Made by a program: the position numbers and the translations under genes. DNA of 64,000 bases from Actinopolymorpha sp. NPDC004070 (GTDB lineage: Bacteria > Actinomycetota > Actinomycetes > Propionibacteriales > Actinopolymorphaceae). The notes under the pieces were generated by a model, which saw only the letters and a program-made list of their open reading frames with translations, was not told the DNA's origin and ran no database searches. Numbering within the stretch: the first letter of the stretch is position 1; each line of letters begins with the position of its first letter. The stretch covers positions 1 through 64,000 of the forward strand of contig NZ_JBEXMJ010000001.1 of assembly GCF_040610475.1 (NCBI RefSeq), written 5' to 3'. Shown piece by piece: positions 33,282-42,007 of the stretch.

Positions 33282-34212
33282 GGCGCTGCCCCAGAGCTGT
33301 GACGGCTCGCTGCAGTTCCGGGGAGGCGAGGACGTGGAACGGCGCTGGGATGGCCGCGAGCTGGCGGGCGTACCACTCGGGTTCGTCGGTCGTCGCGCGC
33401 AGGTGGGTTCGCCCGTCGGCGTCTGCCTCGACCCGGCCGAGACTTCGGCGTACCCAGCGCGAGGTCTCCTCGACCGTCGCGTCGACCACGACGTCAACCT
33501 CGTACGTCCATCCCTGGGAGAGGTGTTCTTCCAACGTACGCAGGGCATCCAGGTCCGCCGGCGGGGTGAACGACTCGGCCAGCGACTCCACCGACACGAT
33601 CCGGTCCACCCGCAGCACACGTCGCGCCGACCTGGTGTGGGACCAGCCCAGGAGGTACCACCGGCTGTGCCGGAGTACGACGGCCCAGGGATCGACGTCC
33701 ATCGTCCGGTCCCTGTCGCGGCCCAGGCGGTAGATCAGTCGCAGCCGGCGCCCAGCCGCGCACGCCTCGACCAGCCGGGTGGTCAGCTCCGGGCTGGCCG
33801 ACGGCTCGTCGGTGGGGCGGGGAGCGGGCGTGTCGCGAAGACCGCGGACCGGCTCGGCCACCCGCTCTGGCAGCACCCGCACGATCTTGGCCAGAGCGCT
33901 GCCCACCAGGTCGGCCGGGTCGGCGGCCCCTCGGTGACCCTCGAGGACGGCCATCACCAGCCCGGCCGCCTCGGCGGCGCTGAACATCAACGGCGCGAGG
34001 CGAAGGCCGCGCCCCACCCGGTAACCGCCGTACGGACCGCTGACCGACTCGATCGGGAGGTCCGCCTCCCGCAGGATCGCGACGTAGCGGCGGGCCGCGC
34101 GTTCGGTGACCCCGAGCCGCTCGCCCAGCCGCTGGGCCGTGATGCCCGGGCTGTTCTGGATGAGCTCCAGGGCCAGCAGGGCGCGGGAGGTGGGGCTCAG
34201 GTCGTCGGTCAT
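33262..34212 (-). CDS. YafY-type HTH/WYL-domain transcriptional regulator
   Basis: 316 residues. The N-terminal winged helix (SRALLALELIQNSPGITAQR, LGERLGVTERAARRYV, LREADLPIESVSGPYGGYRV) is the DeoR-like HTH_11. A WYL domain follows at about 140-240 (LIYRLGRDRDRTMDVDPWAV, then HSRWYLLGW, with Trp-Tyr-Leu), then the WCX tail. WYL proteins sense nucleic-acid fragments or small ligands. The start at 34212 begins MTDDLSPTSR. It is divergent from the DinB-type gene 67 bp away, so it may control it. Confidence 0.9.
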   Translation of the reverse strand: MTDDLSPTSRALLALELIQNSPGITAQRLGERLGVTERAARRYVAILREADLPIESVSGPYGGYRVGRGLRLAPLMFSAAEAAGLVMAVLEGHRGAADPADLVGSALAKIVRVLPERVAEPVRGLRDTPAPRPTDEPSASPELTTRLVEACAAGRRLRLIYRLGRDRDRTMDVDPWAVVLRHSRWYLLGWSHTRSARRVLRVDRIVSVESLAESFTPPADLDALRTLEEHLSQGWTYEVDVVVDATVEETSRWVRRSLGRVEADADGRTHLRATTDEPEWYARQLAAIPAPFHVLASPELQRAVTALGQRLTQAGG

Positions 34213-34279
34213 CGCTTGCTCATCACCAGCTCCGGTCCCGGCAGCGAAACGTCCGGGACCCACGGTAGCGTCCGGGCCC

Positions 34280-34828
34280 ATGACCACCGACAGCGGCGCG
34301 ATCCTGCGCGAACCCCCCGTGGCCGGCAACGAAACCGACACCCTCCTCGGCACTCTCGAACGACTTCGCGGGTACGTGGCGTGGAAGTGCGGCGGCCTCG
34401 ACCAGGCCGGCCTGCGGGCAACCCTCGGGCCGTCCACGGTGACCCTGGGCGGGCTGCTGAAACACCTGGCGGCGGTCGAGGACGACATGTTCTCGGTCAA
34501 GCTGCACGGCCGGCCCCCGCAGTCGCCGTGGAACACCGTCGACTGGGACGCCGACCCCGACTGGGAGTGGCGTACGGCCGCCGACGACAGCCCCGAGCCC
34601 CTGATGGCGCTGTGGCGGGACTCCGTGGACCGATCCCGCGTCCTGGTGGCGGAGGCGATGGCCGACGGCGGCCTGGACCGCCTGGCCTCCTTCACCTGGC
34701 CGGACGGCCGAACACCCAACCTGCGAAGGCTTCTCGCGGACATGGTCGAGGAGTACGCCCGGCACGTCGGCCACGCGGACCTCATCCGGGAGTCGGTGGA
34801 CGGCCTGGTCGGTGAGGATCCCCGCTGA
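34280..34828 (+). CDS. DinB/DUF664 family protein (mycothiol-type)
   Basis: 182 residues, four-helix DinB fold. Family landmarks are TLERLRGYVAWKCGGLDQAG, GGLLKHLAAVEDDMFSVKL (first metal His) and LRRLLADMVEEYARHVGHAD (paired His of the metal site). Members act as metal-dependent thiol transferases using mycothiol or bacillithiol. ATG at 34280; the DNA in front of it is G+C-rich with no clear ribosome site. Divergent from the WYL regulator. Confidence 0.85.
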   Translation: MTTDSGAILREPPVAGNETDTLLGTLERLRGYVAWKCGGLDQAGLRATLGPSTVTLGGLLKHLAAVEDDMFSVKLHGRPPQSPWNTVDWDADPDWEWRTAADDSPEPLMALWRDSVDRSRVLVAEAMADGGLDRLASFTWPDGRTPNLRRLLADMVEEYARHVGHADLIRESVDGLVGEDPR

Positions 34829-34861
34829 GGTTCGCAGCGCTGGTGGGCGAAACTGCTGGTG

Positions 34862-35020
34862 ATGGTGGCGCTCGCCGCCGCCGCCACCGGCATCATGACG
34901 ACGTACGGACCCGGTTGGAGCCTGCTCGTGCCGGCGGTGGTCTGTGCCGCCGGGGCCGTTCTGTTGTCCCGGACCCCGGCCCGGGCGACCCAGGAGGTGA
35001 GCGCCGTGCACGGTGGTTGA
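34862..35020 (+). CDS. small two-helix membrane protein, 52 residues
   Basis: A short frame starts 33 bases after the DinB-type stop. It reads MVALAAAATGIMTTYGPGW, then a second hydrophobic run LLVPAVVCAAGAVLLS and a polar end. Two membrane helices with a Pro-Gly turn are plausible. Starts at ATG 34862 or GTG 34859; no good ribosome site is seen, so translation by coupling to the upstream gene is likely. Unknown function. The hydrophobic pattern in a G+C-rich frame is the only evidence. Confidence 0.45.
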   Translation: MVALAAAATGIMTTYGPGWSLLVPAVVCAAGAVLLSRTPARATQEVSAVHGG

Positions 35021-35176
35021 CGGGGCCGGGGCTCGGAGATTAGCGTGCCGGTACGCGCGAGGGGCGCGACCGGTCCGCGGAAAGGGCAGTGCCCACCCAC
35101 CCGAAGCGTCGAAGGTGGCGAACCTTCTTTCAGCCTGACCCGGGCGGACCCCAGGCGACGTACGAAAGAGGTTCGT

Positions 35177-36418
35177 ATGGACGTCATCCATGCCTGGTCG
35201 CTCCCGCCTCGTCCCAGCCTGGAGCAGTACCGCAAGCAGGCCAAGGAGTTACTGAGGGCCTACCGGGCCGGTGATCCGGACGCGATCGACCGTGTCAACC
35301 GTGAGTTGCCCGCCGGTGGCGGTTCGGGTCGTCCGCGGGACAGGTCCGGTCCCACTCTCACCGACGCGCAGTTCGTGATCGCCCGGGAACACGGCTTCGC
35401 GAGCTGGCCGCGGTTCGCCGCCCACCTGCAAGGGCTGGTTGACGGTGCAGTCGGCAGGTACGAGGCCGCGGTGGACGCGATCATCACCGGCGACCTCGGC
35501 GCCCTGACGGAGTTGGTGGACTCCGACCCGGGTCTGGTCCGCGCGCGGTCGACGCGTACGCACCGGGCGACGTTGTTGCACTACGTCGCCGCCAACGGTG
35601 TGGAGACGTACCGGCAGAAGACTCCGGCCAACGCGGTCGAGGTCGCCCGGCTGCTGTTGGGACGGGGCGCCGCGGCGGATGCGGGCGCGTCGATGTACGG
35701 GGCGGAGGACGCGACCACGATGGAGATGCTCGTGTCCAGCGTCCATCCGGCGCAGGCGGGGATGCAGGTTCCGCTGGTGGACACGCTGGTCGATTTCGGT
35801 GCGGCGGTGAACGGTCCGGGGGACGACAACCGGCCGTTGCTGACCGCGCTGGCACACCAGTACCCGCCAGCGGCCGAGGCGCTGGTACGCCGGGGCGCGC
35901 GGATCGACGACATCGTGTCGGCTGCCGGCCTCGGCCGCGAGGATCTCGTGCGCGCCTACCTGGACGACGACGGCCGGCTGCGGTCGGACGTCCGGCTCGT
36001 CGGGCTCCGGCCCCAGCTGGCGCGACGCCCGGAGGCCAACCTCGCCTGGGCATTCGTGGTCGCGGGTGCGCTGGGGCGTACTCGCGTCGTCGACCTCCTG
36101 TCGCGGGGTGGCGTCGACCCGGGCGTACGCGCGATGGCCGGGCTCACTGCCCTGCACTGGGCGGTCGTCAACGGCCACGTCGAGACGGTGGCTGTCCTGC
36201 TCGCCCGCGGCGCACCGCTGGAGGACAGTGACAACTACCACCACGCCACGGTGCTGGGGTGCGCAGCCTGGGCAGTCGGCAACGGCACGCATCCCTACGG
36301 TCTCACCATCGTCGAGCGCCTGCTGGCGGCAGGCGCGCGGGTGGAGGCAGTCAGCCAGCCGACCGGCGACGACCGCGTCGACGACCTCCTACGCCGTCAC
36401 GGCGCGCCGATCGACTGA
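35177..36418 (+). CDS. ankyrin-repeat protein
   Basis: 413 residues. The first 80 (PRPSLEQYRKQAKELLRAYR through FASWPRFAAHLQ) match the N-terminal module common to bacterial ankyrin proteins of this type. Ankyrin-like repeats follow, best formed near the end: GLTALHWAVVNGHVETVAVL, LLARGAPLEDSDNY, then GLTIVERLLAAGARVEAVS. Earlier repeats are degenerate. It has no signal peptide, so it is a cytosolic protein-binding protein. The ATG at 35177 has AAAGAGG 6-7 bases upstream. No linked partner is apparent. Confidence 0.8.
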   Translation: MDVIHAWSLPPRPSLEQYRKQAKELLRAYRAGDPDAIDRVNRELPAGGGSGRPRDRSGPTLTDAQFVIAREHGFASWPRFAAHLQGLVDGAVGRYEAAVDAIITGDLGALTELVDSDPGLVRARSTRTHRATLLHYVAANGVETYRQKTPANAVEVARLLLGRGAAADAGASMYGAEDATTMEMLVSSVHPAQAGMQVPLVDTLVDFGAAVNGPGDDNRPLLTALAHQYPPAAEALVRRGARIDDIVSAAGLGREDLVRAYLDDDGRLRSDVRLVGLRPQLARRPEANLAWAFVVAGALGRTRVVDLLSRGGVDPGVRAMAGLTALHWAVVNGHVETVAVLLARGAPLEDSDNYHHATVLGCAAWAVGNGTHPYGLTIVERLLAAGARVEAVSQPTGDDRVDDLLRRHGAPID

Positions 36419-36451
36419 CACCCCTCGCGGAGCCTCTCTGTCGTGCCGGCC

Positions 36452-36574
36452 TCAGACGCAGGAGAGCGTCTTCGTGGCGCCGTTGCTCAGCGTGCACTCC
36501 GGCCCCAGCTTCATGCCGGAGGTGTCGTGGAACGTCAGGTGCCACTGATCAAGTCGAGGGCACGCCGACGGTGA
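36452..36574 (-). pseudogene. possible C-terminal remnant in frame after the kinase stop
   Basis: Directly after the stop of the following kinase gene, the same minus-strand frame stays open for 40 codons and ends with a protein-like stretch: WHLTFHDTSGMKLGPECTLS, then NGATKTLSCV and TGA. The pattern of spaced Cys and beta-strand residues looks like the end of a small secreted domain. There is no start codon or ribosome site of its own. It could be a decayed gene end or chance; the evidence is composition only. Confidence 0.3.
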
Positions 36575-37393
36575 TCAGTCGAGTAGTGCCATCAGGCGTT
36601 CGGCCTGGCGTTCCACTGTGCCTGGGGGATTGCGGAGGTTGTCGACGTCGAAGCTCAGCAGGAACAGCCAGACGAGAGCGAGGAGCCGACGGCATTCGCG
36701 AAGCCGAGCGGACTCGTCGGGCGTCAACTCGAACTGGCCGAGCAACCCGGCGACGTCCAGCGGCTGCTCCACCCAGCTACCGACGTGCTCGGTGACCTCC
36801 GCCAACTCGAAGGCCCGGTCGCTGCGGCCGGAGTCCTCGAAGTCGACGATCCGGACCCGGCTGCCGTCCCAGAGATAGTTGGCCAGGTTGCCGTCTCCTG
36901 GCCCGAAGACCGGCGGGACCTCAGGAGCACCGTCCGCGACGAGCCGCGACCGATCCAGCCAGGCGAGCCCGGCACTCATGGCAGCCTGAAGCGGGCCGCC
37001 GAGGGGCACCTGGAGTGTGGCCGCCCACCGACGAATGTGGGTGACGAGTCCTGCCTGCTGGTTGGGCCGGATCGGGACCTGCCCCCGGAGAACGTCGACG
37101 GGCACTGCCGTGTGGACCGTGTGCATGGCCGTCGCCAGGGCCGCAAGTTGCTCGCTGCTCAACAGGAGGCCGCGCAGTGGAGTGCCCGGGAGCCGGGACA
37201 TCACCACCGTCGATCCGTCGACGTCACGCGTGGCCCGCACGGGTTCGGGTGCGAGGCCGGGGGCGTGTTCGTGCAACAGTGTCAGCGCACGCCACTCTCG
37301 TTCGCCACATCCTCCGTCGGCTTCCGGAAACCGCTTGGTCGCCTGGTCACCGGCGAGTTCGACCGCATGCGTGCCCCACGCTGCCCGGCTCAT
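36575..37393 (-). CDS. APH-fold phosphotransferase, variant catalytic loop
   Basis: 272 residues. The fold is recognisable from VVMSRLPGTPLRGLLLSSEQ (hinge), FGPGDGNLANYLW (catalytic loop) and VRIVDFEDSGRSDRAFELAE (metal-binding loop). The usual catalytic-loop His of HGD is replaced (GPGDGN), while the Asp and Asn are kept. This variant occurs in some phosphotransferases, so activity is plausible. The substrate is unknown. It overlaps no neighbour; the SPFH gene lies 36 bp below its start on the same strand. Confidence 0.78.
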   Translation of the reverse strand: MSRAAWGTHAVELAGDQATKRFPEADGGCGEREWRALTLLHEHAPGLAPEPVRATRDVDGSTVVMSRLPGTPLRGLLLSSEQLAALATAMHTVHTAVPVDVLRGQVPIRPNQQAGLVTHIRRWAATLQVPLGGPLQAAMSAGLAWLDRSRLVADGAPEVPPVFGPGDGNLANYLWDGSRVRIVDFEDSGRSDRAFELAEVTEHVGSWVEQPLDVAGLLGQFELTPDESARLRECRRLLALVWLFLLSFDVDNLRNPPGTVERQAERLMALLD

Positions 37394-37429
37394 GCCGGAC
37401 GATCCTGCCAGGCCTGAGTGGCGCGGCGG

Positions 37430-38320
37430 TCAGCGGTGAGGTTGCCGCTCGACCTCGTCCGAACGCGTCTGGCGGGGCACGGCCGGCCGGGACGGAACGG
37501 ACGACTCGACCTCGGCCGAGTCACTGTCGGGGGTGCGCGCCGACGTCGCGGTCGACAGCTGCTGGACCAGTCCGCCGGCCGCGGTGTCGAGGAACCGCAG
37601 CAACTCGACGGGGAAGGGGAGGACGACGGTCGAGTTCTTCTCCGCGGCGACCTCGACGATGGTCTGGAGCAGGCGCAGCTGCAGGGCCGCGGGCGTGTCC
37701 GCCATCTCCGTGGCCGCCGAGGCGAGCTTCTTCGACGCCTGGAACTCTCCGTCGGCGGTGATGATCCTGGAACGGCGCTCGCGTTCGGCCTCGGCCTGCC
37801 GCGACATGGACCGCTTCATCGTCTCCGGCAACGCGACGTCCTTGATCTCCACCCGGTCGATGGTGATTCCCCACCCGACCGACGGGCTGTCGATCATCAA
37901 CGCGAGTCCCTCGTTCAGGCGTTCGCGGTTGCAGAGCAGGTCGTCGAGCTCGCTCTTCCCGATGATCGAACGCAGGGAGGTCTGCGCGACCTGGGAGACG
38001 GCGAAGTCGTAGTCCTGAACGTTCACGGTCGCCCGGATCGGGTCCTCGACGTTGAAGTACACCACCGCGTCCACCCGTACGGTCACGTTGTCACGGGTGA
38101 TCCCCTCCTGGGCGGGCACCGGCATCGTCGCGACCTGGATGTTGACCTTCCGCATGCGGTCGACGAACGGGATGATCATCGTGAAGCCGGGTTGCCGTGC
38201 GGGGGAGAGCACCCGGCCGAGCCGGAAGACCACACCACGCTCGATCTGGCGTACGACCCGGGCGCTCGCGAAGAACGCGACCAGGGCAAACGCGACAACA
38301 AGCACTATTGCGAGAAGCAT
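37430..38320 (-). CDS. SPFH/stomatin-like (slipin) membrane protein
   Basis: 296 residues. One N-terminal membrane helix (LLAIVLVVAFALVAFFASA) is followed by the SPFH domain: IERGVVFRLGRVLSPARQPG, TRDNVTVRVDAVVYFNVEDP, and GWGITIDRVEIKDVALPETM. A coiled-coil stretch rich in Glu/Arg/Ala follows (SRQAEAERERRSRIITADGE). The last 40 residues are Ser/Pro/Arg-rich and variable. It is longer than the minimal 250-residue slipins only by this tail. It probably oligomerises in membrane microdomains; usual partners (NfeD-type proteases) are not beside it. Confidence 0.9.
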   Translation of the reverse strand: MLLAIVLVVAFALVAFFASARVVRQIERGVVFRLGRVLSPARQPGFTMIIPFVDRMRKVNIQVATMPVPAQEGITRDNVTVRVDAVVYFNVEDPIRATVNVQDYDFAVSQVAQTSLRSIIGKSELDDLLCNRERLNEGLALMIDSPSVGWGITIDRVEIKDVALPETMKRSMSRQAEAERERRSRIITADGEFQASKKLASAATEMADTPAALQLRLLQTIVEVAAEKNSTVVLPFPVELLRFLDTAAGGLVQQLSTATSARTPDSDSAEVESSVPSRPAVPRQTRSDEVERQPHR

Positions 38321-38535
38321 GCTGACCTCCCGACGTCAGCAACCGGGCAACGCATCAGTTTCGTCACCCACAACCGATCGTATGCCGGATCCGTACGGGA
38401 GGTGGCTGCGCGCCCAGCCTGCCAAGGCCGACTTGACCGTGGACAAACCTTTACTCGGCACGTCACCGATCGAAGCTGACCGTAGCTACGATCTCGGCGT
38501 ACTGCGTGAATGTTGCCGACCTGCCGGAGGTCGCT

Positions 38536-39309
38536 GTGACGAGTGGGGCCCTCTTCCTCGCGGTGTTTCTCGCCTGCGCGGTCGAGGCCGTCGAGGCCCT
38601 GACGATCGTGTTGGCGGCGGGAACGGCCAGGGAGTGGAGATCGGCGGGTTACGGCGTCGGCGCCGCTCTGGTGGTGCTGGCGGCCGTGGTCGCGGTACTC
38701 GGCCCGGCCTTGTCCGTGGTCCCGCTGACCGGGCTGCGCCTCGTCGTGGGCGGCCTGCTGCTGGTGTTCGGCCTGCAGTGGTTGCGCAAGGCGGTCTTGC
38801 GTGCCAGCGGTCACAAGGCACTGCACGACGAGACGGCCATCTTCCGGACCGAACTGGCGGCGGCCCGGTCGGCGCAGGCTCAACGGCGTGGCCTGGTCGG
38901 CGACTGGTACGCGTTCACGCTTTCGTTCAAGGGGGTCCTGCTCGAGGGACTGGAGGTCGCGTTCATCGCGGTCACGTTCGGCAGCAACCAGCACGACGTT
39001 CCGTTGGCCGCTCTGGCCGCGTTGTCGGCGATCGTGGTGGTTGCCGGGGCAGGCTTCGCCGTCCATGCCCCGCTCGCACGGGTTCCGGAGAACACCCTGA
39101 AGTTCGCCGTCGGCGTGATGCTGACGGCGTTCGGAATCTTCTGGGGCAGCGAGGGGGCCGGTGCGCGCTGGCCCGGCCAGGACGCGGCCCTGCTTGTCGT
39201 CGTACCGGCAGTGGCGGTCTTAGCGATCGGGCTGGTGTTCGTGATGCGCACCGTGGGCGGACCGGTCGCGGCTCCGGTCACCGCACAGGCGGAGGTGAGC
39301 GAGCCGTGA
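38536..39309 (+). CDS. COG4280-type membrane protein, FTR1-like motifs
   Basis: 257 residues, about seven membrane helices. Two acidic motifs lie at the ends of helices: ACAVEAVEALTIVLAAG near the start and FKGVLLEGLEVAFIAVTFG in the middle. They resemble the REGLE-type iron-binding motifs of FTR1 permeases, duplicated as in that superfamily. The GTG at 38536 is chosen for GGAGG 5 bases upstream. The stop overlaps the next small gene (GTGA). It may transport a metal cation, but this is inference from the motifs alone. Confidence 0.7.
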   Translation: MTSGALFLAVFLACAVEAVEALTIVLAAGTAREWRSAGYGVGAALVVLAAVVAVLGPALSVVPLTGLRLVVGGLLLVFGLQWLRKAVLRASGHKALHDETAIFRTELAAARSAQAQRRGLVGDWYAFTLSFKGVLLEGLEVAFIAVTFGSNQHDVPLAALAALSAIVVVAGAGFAVHAPLARVPENTLKFAVGVMLTAFGIFWGSEGAGARWPGQDAALLVVVPAVAVLAIGLVFVMRTVGGPVAAPVTAQAEVSEP

Positions 39310-39533
39310 TCGGCCGACTGCGAGCGTTCGGCGCGTTCTGGTACGACTTCGTGGTCGGCGACGACTGGCGGGTCGCGGTGGCTGTCGTCATCGCGCTTGG
39401 GGTGACGGCCGTGGTCGCGCGTTCGGGCCTACCGGCCTGGTGGGTGATGCCGGTCGCGGTCGGGCTGGTGCTGCCGTGGAGCCTTTGGCGCGCGCGCCGC
39501 ACAGGTCGCCGGAGCGAGCGGCGGTCAGCCTGA
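39306..39533 (+). CDS. small membrane protein, 75 residues
   Basis: GTG at 39306 overlaps the stop of the preceding membrane protein by four bases, so translation is coupled. The peptide has two helices: VAVAVVIALGVTAVVARSGL and WWVMPVAVGLVLPWSLWRA, with a basic tail (RRTGRRSERRSA). No domain is recognised. The tight coupling suggests a subunit or partner of the FTR1-like protein. Confidence 0.65.
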   Translation: MIGRLRAFGAFWYDFVVGDDWRVAVAVVIALGVTAVVARSGLPAWWVMPVAVGLVLPWSLWRARRTGRRSERRSA

Positions 39534-39606
39534 CTTCGGGCGGGTAGGCGGGCCCTTCGCCACGAGGAAGCCGCCCACGCCCCAGCCGTTCCCCGAACTC
39601 CTCACA

Positions 39607-39638
39607 CATCGGTGAAACTGTCCGGCGATTCACCGATG
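39607..39638. promoter_or_regulatory. 10-bp perfect inverted repeat upstream of the alpha/beta hydrolase
   Basis: CATCGGTGAA (39607-39616) and TTCACCGATG (39629-39638) are exact complements separated by 12 bases, 75 bp before the hydrolase start. It could be a regulator's operator or a terminator for the upstream pair; there is no T-run after it, which favours an operator. Confidence 0.45.
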
Positions 39639-39712
39639 AGTTCGCGGTGGGTGCCCGGTCTGATGAGCAACTGAGAAGCAACCGACCCAACGGAAGCGTG
39701 AGGAGCACACCT

Positions 39713-40543
39713 GTGAGCACGGAATGGACCTCCCAGTCGAGCGGCAAGGGTGAGTACGCCGACGTCAACGGCCTCCACCTCTACTACGAGACACACGGGG
39801 CCGGACGCCCGATGATCCTGCTGCACGGCGGGCTCGGGTCGGGCGAGATGTTCGGGTCGGTCCTGCCCTCGCTCGCCGAGCACCACCAGGTCATCCTTCC
39901 CGATCTGCAAGGGCACGGTCGTACGGCGGACATCGACCGGCCGCTGGAGATCCCGCTGATGGCCGACGACATCGCGGCCCTGATCGACCACCTCGGCCTG
40001 GACCGCCCGGACGTCGTGGGCTTCTCCCTCGGTGGCGGTGTCGCCCTGCACACCGCCGCGAAGTACCCCGGCAAGGTGGGCCGCCTGGTCGCCACCTCGG
40101 CGCACGTACGCCGGGACGCCGTTCCGGCGGAGATGCTGGCCCAGCAGGGCCAGATCAACGCGGCGGCGGCGGAGTTCATGAAGGACACCCCGATGTACGA
40201 GCTCTACCAGCGGGTGGCGCCCCGTCCTGAGGACTTCGGCCGGCTGCTGGACAAGATCGGTGTCGCGATGGCGCAGGACTTCGACTACACCGAGGAAGTA
40301 CGCGGTCTGCAGGTGCCGACGATGCTCGTCGCCGGTGACGCCGACATGGCCCCGCCGAGCCACTACGTCGAGGTGTTCAAGCTCCTCGACGGCGGTCTGC
40401 GCGACGGCGGCTGGATGGGGGAGGGGCGGCCGAAGGGCGGGCACGCGCTGGCGATCCTGCCCGGGCTCACCCACTACAACATCGTCGACTCGCCGCTGTG
40501 GGCCACGACCGTCCTCGCGTTCCTGGACGCGGAGCAGGGCTGA
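39713..40543 (+). CDS. alpha/beta hydrolase
   Basis: 276 residues. The nucleophile elbow is GFSLGG (Ser105), the oxyanion region MILLHGGLGSGEMF, the acid in LVAGDADMAPP and the His in ILPGLTHYNI. DLQGHGRTADIDRP is the typical strand-4 loop. The GTG at 39713 has GAGGAG about 7 bases before it and is preferred over an upstream ATG at 39647. It is an esterase, lactonase or haloperoxidase-type enzyme; the substrate cannot be read from sequence. A hairpin that can end transcription in both directions follows. Confidence 0.85.
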   Translation: MSTEWTSQSSGKGEYADVNGLHLYYETHGAGRPMILLHGGLGSGEMFGSVLPSLAEHHQVILPDLQGHGRTADIDRPLEIPLMADDIAALIDHLGLDRPDVVGFSLGGGVALHTAAKYPGKVGRLVATSAHVRRDAVPAEMLAQQGQINAAAAEFMKDTPMYELYQRVAPRPEDFGRLLDKIGVAMAQDFDYTEEVRGLQVPTMLVAGDADMAPPSHYVEVFKLLDGGLRDGGWMGEGRPKGGHALAILPGLTHYNIVDSPLWATTVLAFLDAEQG

Positions 40544-40583
40544 CCGGCGTCCGGTGCACGCTGGGCGACCACGCAGGAGGCAA

Positions 40584-40616
40584 GGCTGCCTTGCGCGAGC
40601 GGAATGCAAGGCAGCC
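40584..40616. terminator. hairpin between convergent genes
   Basis: GGCTGCCTTGC (40584-40594) and GCAAGGCAGCC (40606-40616) form a perfect 11-bp stem with an 11-base loop, between the hydrolase gene and the wrecked metallohydrolase gene. No clear T-run on either side; probably a bidirectional terminator of the GC-rich type. Confidence 0.55.
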
Positions 40617-40635
40617 ATGCGTAGCAGGCCAGCCC

Positions 40636-41540
40636 TCAGTCCCTGCCGTGGAAGATCGGGTTGGTCATCGCCACCATGGCGTTCGGCACCGTGGTGTTGA
40701 CGCCCCCGGACGCTCGGCGTACCTCGACCCGAACCCATTGGCTGTAACGGGAGTACGTCGTCCAGGCGAGGGTGGCGGTGCCGGAGTCCGGGACGGTCAG
40801 GGTCCGCTTGGGGCCGTTCTGGTCGTGGAGGGTGAGTGTCGTGCCCGGGGCTCCGGAAACACCTGCCTCCACCGCCACCGGCGTTCCGATGTCGACGGGC
40901 AGCCGGCCGCCGATGTTCGCCGTACGCCCATCCGCCTTCGCGGTGAAGGTCACCTCGACGTCCTTGGACTCGACCAGGTACGACCGGCCGGCCCTCAACC
41001 CTGCGAGCAGGTCGCGGGCACGCAGACTGTCGGCGAGTACGACGGTGTGCGGAAGGCCCACGATGTTGTTCGGCTGTGCGCGTCGGAGTCGCCGATGGCC
41101 GGGATCCACCGCCCGGTCCGCAGCAGGCCGTCTCAGGTCGCGACCGACCGGTCGTCCTCCAGGTCCCACGGGCCGTTCCACACCTCGGCCAGGTCGGCGA
41201 GCTCGTAGCTGAACTCGTAGCTGCACGCGAAGCAACTGGCGAACGGATGGGCCGCGGTCACCAGGCCGCCGTTGGCGTGCACCTCGTCCACGAACCTGCG
41301 GAAGTCCTGCGGGTCGCCCGCTCGGTAGCGCCAGTCGATCCACTGGCCGCCAGGCAGGCCGATCGCCGCCCAGTGCCCGGACCGGGTGGTGATCTCCTCG
41401 CCGTTGACGATCAGCAGGTCGTCGGTGGCGTGGTCGCCCCACATCAGGTGTGCGCTGGTGGTGTTGTGCTCGGTGGACGCCCGCGTTCGCCGCGGCGGGG
41501 CGACGTCGGGATGAACGCTCATCGGCGGCCCGGTGGCGAG
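40636..41540 (-). pseudogene. CehA/McbA-type PHP metallohydrolase, broken
   Basis: On the minus strand the pieces STEHNTTSAHLMWGDHATDD, LLIVNGEEITTRSGHW, TAAHPFASCFACSYEFSYEL and EVWNGPWDLEDD are metal-binding and active-site stretches of CehA/McbA family hydrolases. The frame is stopped by TGA after DDRSVAT at 41133-41135, where Trp is expected. It then continues through LLRTGRWIPAIGDSDAHS and shifts by one base into NNIVGLPHTVVLADSLRARD and a beta-rich C-terminal domain ending at 40636. The N-terminal metal-binding region is also missing or shifted near 41500. At least three lesions, so the gene is dead. Confidence 0.82.
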
Positions 41541-41551
41541 ACCGGATGTGG

Positions 41552-42007
41552 TCAGCCGGAGGAACCTCCGGACAGTGTCTCGACGTAGGCCGAGAAGCGG
41601 TCGAGGCTGGTGAGGAAGCCGTCCCTGGCTTCGGGCCGGCCGAACATCGGCGGGACGTTGGTCTGATGGGTGACGACCTCGGTCCGTTCGTCGTCGAGTT
41701 CGACGAAGGTGATCGTGGTCGTCATGCCACCCTCGACGTCGGGCTCGGTCCACACCAGCTTCTCCGGCCGGCGCACCTCGACGTAGACGGCGCGCATCGT
41801 GTAGCGGCTGCCGTCGCTGTCGTTGACCATCACCGTCTCGAACACACCACCGGGGCGAAGGTCGACGGTGATGCCGTCGACCGGCGTGGAGGTGCCGGCC
41901 GGTCCCCAGAACCGGGCCAGGTGCTCGGGTTTCGTCATGCAGTCGAAGAGAAGCTCCCTGCCGGCCCGGTGGACACGCCGGTAGGTGAACTCGCCGGGCC
42001 GGGTCAT
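41552..42007 (-). CDS. SRPBCC/AHSA1-family protein
   Basis: 151 residues, START/Bet v1-like fold. Landmarks are RAGRELLFDCMTKPEHLARF, FWGPAGTSTP, DLRPGGVFETVMVNDSDGSR and TTITFVELDDERTEVVTHQT. Such proteins bind hydrophobic ligands and frequently follow an ArsR repressor, as here. The ATG at 42007 overlaps the ArsR stop (ATGA). Function in this strain unknown. Confidence 0.88.
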   Translation of the reverse strand: MTRPGEFTYRRVHRAGRELLFDCMTKPEHLARFWGPAGTSTPVDGITVDLRPGGVFETVMVNDSDGSRYTMRAVYVEVRRPEKLVWTEPDVEGGMTTTITFVELDDERTEVVTHQTNVPPMFGRPEARDGFLTSLDRFSAYVETLSGGSSG

